Origin: Desulfuromonadaceae bacterium
Lineage (GTDB): Bacteria; Desulfobacterota; Desulfuromonadia; Desulfuromonadales; Syntrophotaleaceae
Length of the DNA stretch: 11,351 nt
Assembly: GCA_021107335.1 (NCBI GenBank)
Contig: JAIOSZ010000165.1
Location: 1-11,351, forward strand
Direction: 5' to 3'
A program made the position numbers and the translations under genes. This document shows, piece by piece, positions 1 through 6,941 of the stretch (position 1 is its first letter; every line of letters starts with the position of its first letter). Below the pieces are notes generated by a model. It saw nothing but the letters and a program-made list of their open reading frames with translations. It was not told the origin of the DNA and ran no database searches.

Positions 1-17
1 CCAGTACCGACCGGCAT
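1..17 (-). CDS. 5' end of an unidentified gene running off the left edge
   Basis: On the minus strand an ATG at 17-15 is followed by codons reading M-P-V-G-T-G before the sequence ends. It is preceded by a strong Shine-Dalgarno, AAGGAG (minus strand of 24-29), at 6-nt spacing. The start lies 53 nt beyond the efpL stop on the same strand, so it is probably co-transcribed with efpL. Six residues are too few to identify a product. The call rests only on the ribosome binding site and start codon. Confidence 0.5.
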
Positions 18-70
18 CTATCTCTCCTTCTCTGTTTTCGATAAATCTATAAATAAGCAGCGAAATCGCA

Positions 71-634
71 TCAGGCCCGAGAAATAAAGCGACCTTCACG
101 GGTATCAACTTTGATTTTTTCGCCGGACTCAAGATAACCGGGAACCTGCAGCCGCAATCCCGTCTCCAGTAGAGCTTCTTTGGTCTGGGCGGTGGCGGTG
201 GCCTTCTTGATGGCCGGGGCCGTTTCAGTGACCAGCAGCTCCACAGTCAGCGGCAGATCGGTACTCACTACCTGGCCTTCAAATACACCGAGCTGGATCT
301 CCATCCCTTCGAGAAGAAAGTCCTTTACCCCGTCGAACAATTCACCGGCCAGCTCGTACTGTTCGTAATTTTCCAGGTCCATGAAGACCCCGCCCTCGGT
401 ATCGGGATAGAGAAACTGGCTCTTGCGCCGTTCGAAGTCAGCTTCGTCGATACGCTCACCGCCTTTAAAGGCTTTTTCCAGCACCTGGCCGGTGAGCAGA
501 TTTCGGTACTTGGTCTTAAAAAGGGTGCTGCCGCCTCGGGCGGAGGGAGACTGGGAGGTGACGTCGAGCACCAGGCAGGGAGCCTGGTCGATCTGGATCA
601 CCAGACCGCGTTTCAGATCGGCAGTAGTAGCCAT
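71..634 (-). CDS. efpL: EF-P-like translation factor EfpL (YeiP family)
   Basis: This 187-residue protein is a paralogue of elongation factor P, the cytoplasmic factor that helps stalled ribosomes form peptide bonds at proline-rich motifs. The domain I loop reads S-P-S-A-R-G-G (residues 29-35), which places Arg33 at the tip. This is the EfpL signature, where EF-P itself carries a lysine (or arginine) in a PG-K/R-G context. The known EfpL proteins act with an unmodified arginine. The length fits the family (about 190 residues), with a KOW-like N-terminal domain and two OB domains. The start at 634 was chosen because AGGAG (641-645, minus strand) lies 6 nt upstream. The open frame continues to 721, but those 29 residues have no family counterpart. 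The gene lies 166 nt downstream of the persulfide reductase on the same strand. A TACAAT at 704-709 (minus strand) could be a -10 element of its own promoter, but no good -35 is visible. Confidence 0.93.
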   Translation of the reverse strand: MATTADLKRGLVIQIDQAPCLVLDVTSQSPSARGGSTLFKTKYRNLLTGQVLEKAFKGGERIDEADFERRKSQFLYPDTEGGVFMDLENYEQYELAGELFDGVKDFLLEGMEIQLGVFEGQVVSTDLPLTVELLVTETAPAIKKATATAQTKEALLETGLRLQVPGYLESGEKIKVDTREGRFISRA

Positions 635-780
635 ATTGTTCTCCTGTTTTTTTCTTGGTTTGCCAAACCGGAGAAATTTAGCATGAAAGGGGCGCAAAAC
701 ACAATTGTACACTGCATGCAATCATCCGGTCTTGACCTTCCGATGGGGAAATGGCGACTAAAATACTAAAATGCATTCGC

Positions 781-800
781 AAAACTCATAGGATGGCTAA
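781..800. repeat. 20-bp dispersed repeat, copy 1
   Basis: This 20-base sequence (plus strand AAAACTCATA followed by GGATGGCTAA) recurs exactly at 7789-7808. Here it directly abuts the stop codon of the persulfide reductase gene (801-803), on its downstream side. In both copies it is preceded by GC and a run of A (4 here, 5 in copy 2). It is intergenic at both sites and may be a short interspersed element of the host. The copy number elsewhere is unknown. Confidence 0.7.
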
Positions 801-2501
801 TTACTTTTCGCGACCAAAGGGCCAGGCCATGACTCCCCCTTCGAGAACCTTGACGTTACTCCAGCCATTGGCTTCGAGCAGCCCCTGAGCCTCGTAACCA
901 CGCAGAGAGATCTTGCAATAGCAGACGATCTCCCGGTCCTTGTCCGCAGGCAGATCATCTAGCCGTGGACGCAATTCGCCGAGGGGAATCAGGGTCTCTC
1001 CGATGCCGAGGCGCATCATGTCAAATTCCTCTGGAGTCCGCACATCGAGAACGTAGGGAGGCTCTTCGCTGTCCAGCAGCTCTTTCATTTCTACCGATGA
1101 GATGCCGTTGAGGCGGCCCTTCATCTTGTTCTCAAGCAGATGGGCAGAGGCGATGAAATGATCAATGGGCAGGCTGAAGGGCGGCGCATAGGGCAGATCA
1201 GCGTTGACCAGGTCGTGCACGGTGAGGTTGCCGAGAATAGCCATGGCGGCGGTGGCGATCTGTTTGCTGACATCGCCGGGGCCGACGCACTGCACCCCGA
1301 GGATCTTGCCGGTACGAGCATCGGCAACCAGTTTGGAGATCAACAGCTTGGCGCCCATGAATTCCGGTTTATCGAGGCTGGCGTTAATCACCGTGACGAT
1401 ATTGTCGTAACCGGCGGCCCTGGCTTTGGCTTCGGAGAGCCCGGTGGAACCGGCGGAGAAATCGAAGACCTTGCAGATACCGGTATGAATGGTGCCGGGG
1501 AATTGGGCGCTGTTGCCGAGGGCCACGTTTTCGCCAGCGACCCGGCCCTGCAGATTGGCGAGATCGCCAAAGGGAGCGCGGGTGCGGGCACCGGTGATAC
1601 GGTTGCTGATTTCCACGCAGTCGCCCACGGCATAGATGTCGGGATCTGAAGTCTGCATGAAGGGATTGACGTCGATCCCGCCGGTAACGCCGATCCGGAT
1701 GCCGGCGGCCTCGGCCAGTCGGGTGTTGGGTTGCACGCCGATGGCCATCACCGCCAGTTCGCAGGGAAGCTCGGTACCGTTGGCCAACTTGACCGCGGTC
1801 AGTTTGCCGTCCTTGCCGATGAACTCGGCCACGCCTATATCGGTCAGCACGTTGGCCGCCTTACTGCGCACATGGTTTTCCAGGATTTTGGCCAACTCCC
1901 AGTCGAGGAACATGAGGATTTGCGGCAGCAGTTCCACCACGGTGATATCGATACCGGACAGCTGCAGGGCCTCGCTGGTTTCGATGCCGATCAAACCCCC
2001 GCCGATAACCACCGCCTTGGTGATGCTCTTGTCGTCGCGAATCTGGCGCAGAAAGTCGGCATCCCGCATGGACTGCAAGGTGGTGACCCCTTGCAGATCG
2101 ATGCCGGGCAGAGGCGGCTTACGGGCCGTGGCGCCGGTAGCGATGACTAATTTGTCGTAGACCAGTTCATCGACATCACCGGTTTCCAAATCTCGGCAGG
2201 TCACCAGATGCTTGTCCCGGTCGATATCGATCACCTCGGTGCCAGTGCGAGCGGTTATGCCTTTGGTGTGCAAAAAGAAATCCGGATCCCGGACCTCGCC
2301 GTAGGGGGTGCTCAGCAACTGCTTACGATCGTTGAAGACGCCGCCGACAAAATAGGGGTAGCCGCAGGATGCCATAGACAACTCGGGGGCCATCTGAACA
2401 ATGGTGACCTCAGCGTTTTGGTCAAGTCGTTTTGCCCGAGCCGCCGTCTTTGGCCCCGCCGCCGAACCGCCGATAACGACAATTTTCTTGTTTTCTGCCA
2501 T
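801..2501 (-). CDS. NADH-dependent persulfide / CoA-disulfide reductase with C-terminal rhodanese domain
   Basis: The 566-residue flavoprotein has the CoADR-RHD architecture and almost the same length as the Shewanella NADH-dependent persulfide reductase (Npsr). That family reduces CoA or glutathione persulfides and polysulfides with NADH, releasing sulfide, in the cytoplasm. Visible features in order: FAD-binding G-G-S-A-A-G at 11-16; the redox motif S-x3-C-G-Y-P-Y with Cys46; the NAD(P)H-binding G-G-G-L-I-G at 167-172; the second FAD motif D-I-Y-A-V-G-D at 288-294; and a rhodanese domain from about 470 to 566 with active-site loop C-K-I-S-L-R (Cys529 to Arg534). Both catalytic cysteines are present. 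The start at 2501 has AAGGAGG (2509-2515) 7 nt upstream. It is divergent from the DUF3422 gene. Plausible roles are elemental-sulfur or polysulfide respiration, or sulfane-sulfur detoxification. Which substrate is used cannot be read from the sequence. Confidence 0.92.
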   Translation of the reverse strand: MAENKKIVVIGGSAAGPKTAARAKRLDQNAEVTIVQMAPELSMASCGYPYFVGGVFNDRKQLLSTPYGEVRDPDFFLHTKGITARTGTEVIDIDRDKHLVTCRDLETGDVDELVYDKLVIATGATARKPPLPGIDLQGVTTLQSMRDADFLRQIRDDKSITKAVVIGGGLIGIETSEALQLSGIDITVVELLPQILMFLDWELAKILENHVRSKAANVLTDIGVAEFIGKDGKLTAVKLANGTELPCELAVMAIGVQPNTRLAEAAGIRIGVTGGIDVNPFMQTSDPDIYAVGDCVEISNRITGARTRAPFGDLANLQGRVAGENVALGNSAQFPGTIHTGICKVFDFSAGSTGLSEAKARAAGYDNIVTVINASLDKPEFMGAKLLISKLVADARTGKILGVQCVGPGDVSKQIATAAMAILGNLTVHDLVNADLPYAPPFSLPIDHFIASAHLLENKMKGRLNGISSVEMKELLDSEEPPYVLDVRTPEEFDMMRLGIGETLIPLGELRPRLDDLPADKDREIVCYCKISLRGYEAQGLLEANGWSNVKVLEGGVMAWPFGREK

Positions 2502-2715
2502 GGGAAAACCTCCTTAGTAAAATTGGGGGCTGAATGCGTTGCAGGCCTAAGAAACTTCAAGCTCCTGGAACCGGCGTCTTGACGGCCGGCCAGCCCCTTG
2601 AATCTGACCCGAAAACTACATTCGGAAAATTGCATACCTAAATGATTAAATCAACACTTTTTGTGCGGCTTTATCTCAAAAAAAACACAGTACCCCACAG
2701 TGAAATGTCCGACAG

Positions 2716-2744
2716 TTGCCCGCAACCGCCGGCCATGCCATAAT
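2716..2744 (+). promoter_or_regulatory. sigma70-type promoter for the DUF3422-GIDE-lemA genes
   Basis: A -35 element TTGCCC (2716-2721) is separated by exactly 17 nt from a -10 element CATAAT (2739-2744). These match the consensus at 4 of 6 and 5 of 6 positions. The predicted transcript would start near 2751, leaving a leader of about 25 nt containing AAGGAGA (2761-2767) before the ATG at 2776. This also argues against the in-frame TTG at 2716 as a start codon, because it lies inside the -35 element. Confidence 0.6.
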
Positions 2745-2775
2745 CGCTCCACTTCCTGCTAAGGAGACCGTTTCC

Positions 2776-4080
2776 ATGTCCGACTACTATTGCCTGCCCT
2801 TTTCCAGCCATCCGCTGCGCGACCAACTCTATGCGGAGCTTCACGCACGCCCGTTTCGTGCCGTGGCCACGCCGCAGCAGATTTCCCACCTGGCCTTCAA
2901 AGCCACCCCCCAGGAGCTGAACCGGGCCTTCAAGTTGGTCTGCCAGCTCTGCCAACGCTTTGCGGTGGAACCGCCCGAGGAAGCCTCGGTCTCCTTCTGG
3001 CAGAACTGCGGACCTTTCACCCTGCGCTGGGACCGGCACATGGAGTTCTACGCCCTGACCCTGGCCCGCAAGGGCCGCGGGGAGCTGTTTAAGCAGCGGG
3101 TGCTCGACCAGGCGCCGGAGGACTGGCTGGCCTCTCTGCCCGGCCAGGCAGTGATGGCGCTCCACCTGGAGGTGGTGGACGAGGAGGCGGACCTCAGCCC
3201 AGCCGCATTGGCCGAGGCCTTTGAAGATCAGCAACTGGTACTCAGTCAGTCTAAGGCGGGCAAGGCCTTGATCTGTTCGGCGTTTCGCCTGCACAGCGAC
3301 GGTTTCGGCCGCATCCTGATCCAAAACCGTGGCATGGGTGAATGTCGCATGGGCCGGCTGGTGCAGCGCATTTATGAAATGGAAACCTACCGCCTCTTCG
3401 CCCAGTTGGCCATGCCTATCGCCAAGCGCCTGGCCCCCGAACTGCACGAAATGGACGGCCAACTGGCGGCGATGCTGGCCCGCATCCCCACCACCGACAC
3501 CGGGGACGCCGAACGCCACCTGCTGGAGCAGCTGTCCTTGCTGTCGACCCGCCTGGAGACCTGGAGGGCCGAGACCAACGCCCGCTTTTCCGCCACCTGG
3601 GCCTATCGCGACCTGGTCATGAGTCGTCTGAGGAATATTCACGAAGTCAAGGTTGAGGGGCACATGACCATGGCCGAATTCATGTCCCGACGCTTCAACC
3701 CCGGCCTACGCACCTGCGAATCGGTACAAAACTGGCTGGAAGACCTTTCAAAACGTATTGAACGGGCCGGCGATCTGCTGCGCACCCGGGTCAACCTGAC
3801 CCTGCAGGAGCAGAACAAAGACCTGTTGGCGTCCATGAACCGCCGTAGCGACTTGCAATTCCGCCTGCAAGAAACGGTTGAAGGACTGTCCGTGGCGGCT
3901 ATCAGCTACTATATGATCGGCCTGATTAGCTACGTTCTCAGCGGGCTGCCACTGGAGGCCTTGGAACTGAAGAAAAAGGTGGTTCTGGCCTGTCTGGTGC
4001 CGCTGGTACTAGCGACGGTTTGGTGGGGGGTAAAGCACATCAAGAAGCGTCTGATAAAAACACCCCTTTGCGAACTCTGA
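2776..4080 (+). CDS. DUF3422 family membrane-anchored protein
   Basis: The 434-residue protein of unknown function belongs to the DUF3422 family (predicted membrane-anchored proteins). The N-terminus carries the hallmark HPLR...ELHARPF segment, followed by P-Q-Q-I-S-H-L-A-F, within roughly residues 13-47. The middle is a soluble, largely helical region with coiled-coil-like stretches around 280-370. Two predicted transmembrane helices lie at the C-terminus (about 370-392 and 402-422), followed by a short basic tail (H-I-K-K-R), which by the positive-inside rule puts both ends in the cytoplasm. The start was placed at 2776 because AAGGAGA lies 9 nt upstream; upstream in-frame codons overlap the promoter. 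It is the first gene of a probable three-gene operon. Family membership is confident, biochemical function is not known. Confidence 0.88.
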   Translation: MSDYYCLPFSSHPLRDQLYAELHARPFRAVATPQQISHLAFKATPQELNRAFKLVCQLCQRFAVEPPEEASVSFWQNCGPFTLRWDRHMEFYALTLARKGRGELFKQRVLDQAPEDWLASLPGQAVMALHLEVVDEEADLSPAALAEAFEDQQLVLSQSKAGKALICSAFRLHSDGFGRILIQNRGMGECRMGRLVQRIYEMETYRLFAQLAMPIAKRLAPELHEMDGQLAAMLARIPTTDTGDAERHLLEQLSLLSTRLETWRAETNARFSATWAYRDLVMSRLRNIHEVKVEGHMTMAEFMSRRFNPGLRTCESVQNWLEDLSKRIERAGDLLRTRVNLTLQEQNKDLLASMNRRSDLQFRLQETVEGLSVAAISYYMIGLISYVLSGLPLEALELKKKVVLACLVPLVLATVWWGVKHIKKRLIKTPLCEL

Positions 4081-4082
4081 TA

Positions 4083-4111
4083 TTTACCCCCTAGCTGACC
4101 CCTGCCATAAA
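4083..4111 (+). promoter_or_regulatory. possible promoter before the GIDE/EF-hand gene
   Basis: TTTACC (4083-4088) and CATAAA (4106-4111) are spaced by 17 nt, each matching the sigma70 consensus at 4 of 6 positions. The -10 region and what follows (TGCCATAA, then CGCTC, then AGGAGACCG) closely resemble the region upstream of the DUF3422 gene (TGCCATAAT, CGCTCC, AAGGAGACCG). This hints at a duplicated or co-regulated leader. It may be a secondary promoter inside the operon. Confidence 0.35.
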
Positions 4112-4134
4112 CGCTCAGGAGACCGCATTTCACT

Positions 4135-6087
4135 ATGGCCAAAACTTCCAACCCCCATCTGCTGATTGTCGACAGCATTGCCGCCGGCAGCAACGAACTG
4201 GACAGCCTGCTGGCCGAACTGGACGGCCAACCGGGAATCGACCTCTACCTGGCCCGCCAGCGCCTTATTGGCCGTGGGCCAAACCTATTGGCCGAAGGCT
4301 CCCGCGAAGAGTTGGCGACCAGCGCTGCCATTCTGCTCCGGAGAGGCTGGCGCTGTTGGCTACTGCCAACCAGCAAGCCGGAGCTGCTGCCAACCCGCCT
4401 GCGCAGCATACAAATCGAAGCCGAATCGCTGATTTTTTTCACCGCCGGCGAGCCAATTGTTCTTGAACGGGGCATGGCGGTGGTGGCAGTGCTGGCCGAC
4501 CTGTCGGGCAGCGTCATCGGCAAACATCTCAAACACCTGATGGCACAGAAGGTCTACAGCGGCATCGATCTGGCCCAGCCCATCGGCAACGAGGAACTAC
4601 AGCAGGCCATTCTGCGCGCCAAACCGGTGCTGGATCTCTATCTGCTGAACAGCGACGGCGGGGTGCAAAGTGCGCTACGGGTTCTGCCGGGGCGCTTCGA
4701 CCCCAAGGGACTGGGCGAGGCCATGAGCCTGAGCGCCACCATCAACCTGCAGCGCATTCTTGAACGGGTACAGGAATATGCATCCCCCTGTACCCTATCC
4801 CTCGATTTCGGCCTCGCCAACCTGCCGGGCTGTCGGATGGAAAAGGCCGTCGACGGCGGCCCCTGGGAACAACAGAATCTGGCCAGTCTGAGCCGCTTTG
4901 GCTGGTTAATCACCTGCCTGGCCGCTGACGGACCGGTTAGGCCCTCCCCAAGGGACATTCAAAACCGGTCGATCGTCCCGGGCCTGGGCGATAGGGCTTA
5001 CGTCGGCGAACTGCTCAATGAACTCCGCGACGAGATGCCCCCCATGGCCGAGCCGGCCCCCCCGGTGGCCAGCGCCGTTCCGCTGCCGGCGCCGCCTCTT
5101 CGGCCACGGAAGGGCGGGCTATCGCGGCCGCAGTGGCTGTCGATCAGTGGTGCGGCGGCGGCCTTTGGCCTCTTTATCGCCCTGGATAACACCGCCTTTG
5201 CCCAGGCCGTGCTGGATTACGGCATCCGCCCCGGCCTACTGCCCGCCGCCCTCTCCGCAGGCATGTTATGGGGCGGATTCCATTTTTTACGCCTCAAGCG
5301 TCGGGTAGAACACACCCCGACCAGCAAGACCCGCTCGCTGGCCATGGGACTGGTCGAGATACACGGCCGAGCACGCCGCAAATATGCTCTGGTGTCACCC
5401 ATGAGCCAGCTGCCCTGCGTCTACTATCGCCTGCGTCGTTATCGCAAGGATCGTAACAACCACTGGAAGCTGAGCAGCTGCAAGGAAAGCGACCATGTGC
5501 CCTTTTACCTGGAGGACGACACCGGCCGAGTGATCGTCGATCCGCGGCGAGCCACAATACGCCCCCGCAATCGTCAGCAAGGTTACGGCGGCCAACAGAA
5601 CCTGCTGATGGACAAAGCCAGCTATATCGACCGGGACGAAAAATGGGTTGAGGAAACTATCGCCGAGGGGACCCATCTCTACATCCTTGGCCAGGCGATG
5701 GAAAACGCCCTGCGGCGCCCCCCCCTGCGGCAGCGAGTTATCGAAGCCCTACGGGATTTAAAAAAGGACTCCGCTGCGCTGAAGCGTTACGACCGAAACG
5801 GCGACGGCCAAATCTGCGAGCAGGAGTGGAGCGAGGCCCGGAGTCACATTGAAGAACAGGTGCTGCATCAAAGCTTGCAGGATAAAGACCGCACCTTGCC
5901 GCAGCAGGACCGGGTTATTATTGCCCGACCACAGCAACGGTCGTTGCCCTTTATCATTGCTGAAACACCCTCGGAGGCCCACCTCACCCGCAGCTACGGC
6001 CTCTATACGTTACCCCTGTTCGGTGGCGCAGGTTTGACGGTTGTCTGGACTGTAGTAATGCTGGTAGAATACCTGCGACTTATTTGA
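4135..6087 (+). CDS. membrane protein with GIDE domain and EF-hand
   Basis: The 650-residue protein has several parts. Residues 1 to about 310 are soluble, have no signal peptide, and belong to no family I recognise. A Pro/Ala-rich linker follows (about 300-325), then two predicted transmembrane helices (about 334-352 and 364-380). Residues about 400-520 match the GIDE domain (PF12483, first described in the MULAN E3 ligase), with G-L-V-E-I-H-G-R-A, S-P-M-S-Q-L-P-C-V-Y-Y, F-Y-L-E-D-D-T-G-R-V-I-V-D-P and L-Y-I-L-G. A textbook EF-hand loop lies at 553-564 (D-R-N-G-D-G-Q-I-C-E-Q-E), with all calcium ligands present. A last transmembrane helix spans about 628-650. No RING domain is present, so ubiquitin-ligase activity should not be inferred. 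Basic residues flanking the first two helices suggest that the N-terminal, GIDE and EF-hand parts are cytoplasmic. AGGAG at 4117-4121 precedes the ATG by 13 nt, a rather long spacing. lemA follows 25 nt downstream, a known association for GIDE proteins. Confidence 0.82.
   Translation: MAKTSNPHLLIVDSIAAGSNELDSLLAELDGQPGIDLYLARQRLIGRGPNLLAEGSREELATSAAILLRRGWRCWLLPTSKPELLPTRLRSIQIEAESLIFFTAGEPIVLERGMAVVAVLADLSGSVIGKHLKHLMAQKVYSGIDLAQPIGNEELQQAILRAKPVLDLYLLNSDGGVQSALRVLPGRFDPKGLGEAMSLSATINLQRILERVQEYASPCTLSLDFGLANLPGCRMEKAVDGGPWEQQNLASLSRFGWLITCLAADGPVRPSPRDIQNRSIVPGLGDRAYVGELLNELRDEMPPMAEPAPPVASAVPLPAPPLRPRKGGLSRPQWLSISGAAAAFGLFIALDNTAFAQAVLDYGIRPGLLPAALSAGMLWGGFHFLRLKRRVEHTPTSKTRSLAMGLVEIHGRARRKYALVSPMSQLPCVYYRLRRYRKDRNNHWKLSSCKESDHVPFYLEDDTGRVIVDPRRATIRPRNRQQGYGGQQNLLMDKASYIDRDEKWVEETIAEGTHLYILGQAMENALRRPPLRQRVIEALRDLKKDSAALKRYDRNGDGQICEQEWSEARSHIEEQVLHQSLQDKDRTLPQQDRVIIARPQQRSLPFIIAETPSEAHLTRSYGLYTLPLFGGAGLTVVWTVVMLVEYLRLI
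5791..5826 (+). other. EF-hand calcium-binding loop inside the GIDE protein
   Basis: These 12 codons encode D-R-N-G-D-G-Q-I-C-E-Q-E. Positions 1, 3, 5, 9 and 12 and the glycine at 6 fit the DxNxDGxIxxxE pattern, with a hydrophobic residue at 8. Only one loop is visible, so binding may need dimerisation or follow dockerin-like, EF-hand-like usage. Confidence 0.75.
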
Positions 6088-6102
6088 AGCCTATTTAATT
6101 AT

Positions 6103-6107
6103 GGAGG
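6103..6107 (+). promoter_or_regulatory. lemA: ribosome binding site deciding the lemA start
   Basis: GGAGG lies 5 nt before the ATG at 6113. An earlier in-frame ATG at 6101 overlaps this GGAGG and has no Shine-Dalgarno of its own. The second ATG is therefore the likely start. Confidence 0.7.
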
Positions 6108-6112
6108 AACCC

Positions 6113-6682
6113 ATGGTCGGCCTGATTGTGCTCGGTGTGCTGCTGCTTATATTGGTGGTGCTGACTGTCTATGTCATCACCATCTATAACGGCTTGGTAA
6201 GCCTGAAGAACAATATCGACAAGTCCTGGAGCAACATCGACGTGCTGCTCAAACAGCGCTTTGACGAACTGCCCAAGCTGATCAAGGTCTGCGAAGGCTA
6301 TATGCAGCACGAGCAAAAGACCCTGGAAGCGGTAATCAAAGCCCGTTCCATGGTGCAAAACGCCGGTGGCGACCAAGACAAACTGCAGGCCCAGAACATG
6401 CTCACCGACACCCTGCGCTCACTGTTCATGGTAGTGGAACGCTATCCCGACCTTAAGGCCGACAGCGGCTTTCAGGGGCTGAGTAATCGCATCTCAGAGC
6501 TAGAAGACATGATCGCCGATCGCCGGGAGTACTACAACGATAGCGTGACGATCTACAACATCCGCATCGAGCAATTCCCCGACCTGCTCATCGCCAGGCT
6601 GTTCAATTTTGCCGGCCGCCCCCTGTGGCAGATTGATGCGGCCCATCGCGAGGATGTTGAGGTAAGCTTTCAGCACATGTAA
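6113..6682 (+). CDS. lemA: LemA family protein
   Basis: The 189-residue protein has one N-terminal transmembrane helix (about residues 2-24, very Leu/Val rich). A long helical-bundle domain follows that is typical of LemA: Y-N-G-L-V-S-L-K-N-N-I-D-K-S-W-S-N-I-D-V near the helix, then L-K-Q-R-F-D-E-L-P-K-L. The C-terminal hallmark Y-N-D-S-V-T-I-Y-N-I-R-I-E-Q-F-P-D-L-L-I leads into L-F-N-F. Length is normal for the family. LemA proteins are widespread, membrane-anchored and of unresolved biochemical function. They often sit next to GIDE or TPM-domain membrane proteins, as here. It is the third gene of the set starting at 2776, only 25 nt after its neighbour, and is followed by a terminator. The alternative start at 6101 would add four residues (M-E-E-P). 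Confidence 0.93.
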   Translation: MVGLIVLGVLLLILVVLTVYVITIYNGLVSLKNNIDKSWSNIDVLLKQRFDELPKLIKVCEGYMQHEQKTLEAVIKARSMVQNAGGDQDKLQAQNMLTDTLRSLFMVVERYPDLKADSGFQGLSNRISELEDMIADRREYYNDSVTIYNIRIEQFPDLLIARLFNFAGRPLWQIDAAHREDVEVSFQHM

Positions 6683-6724
6683 TGACAGCAGATCCATACC
6701 GCTCCCTGTGTAGCGCTCTTTCTA

Positions 6725-6758
6725 AAAAAGCTCCGGCAGATTGCTGTCGGAGCTTTTT
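6725..6758 (+). terminator. intrinsic terminator after lemA
   Basis: A 15-bp inverted repeat (6725-6739 with 6744-6758, one G-U pair, 4-nt loop ATTG) has a GC-rich core, AGCTCCGGCAG. It ends in TTTTT on the plus strand and begins with AAAAA, so it could also stop minus-strand transcription. It lies 42 nt after the lemA stop and closes the three-gene unit. Confidence 0.9.
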
Positions 6759-6941
6759 ATCCTTCGCATATGATGCATTAATTTGAACATCTTTCCGCCG
6801 CAACAGTGACACTCAATTTTCTTTGCAGCAAATCAGCGGTTGTGCTAACAAGGCCGGTCCAGTAACCTTTAGAGACAGCAGACCACAGAGCATTTTGTTG
6901 TATTGATCACTTCCATTCGCCCATGCCCATTGGAGCCCACC

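Noticed and set aside
635..721. 29-residue N-terminal extension of EfpL
   Set aside because: The extension includes the Shine-Dalgarno of the normal start and has no counterpart in the family.
1140..2160. Long plus-strand frames opposite the persulfide reductase
   Set aside because: They lie wholly inside a well-conserved flavoprotein gene on the other strand and show no domain-like features or ribosome binding sites.
2671..3663. 330-residue open frame on the minus strand opposite the DUF3422 gene
   Set aside because: It is a GC-rich antisense shadow, rich in Gly/Gln/His repeats without family motifs. The plus-strand frame has a promoter, ribosome binding site and clear family match.
6101..6112. 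Upstream ATG as the lemA start
   Set aside because: This ATG overlaps the GGAGG that serves the ATG at 6113 and has no Shine-Dalgarno of its own.
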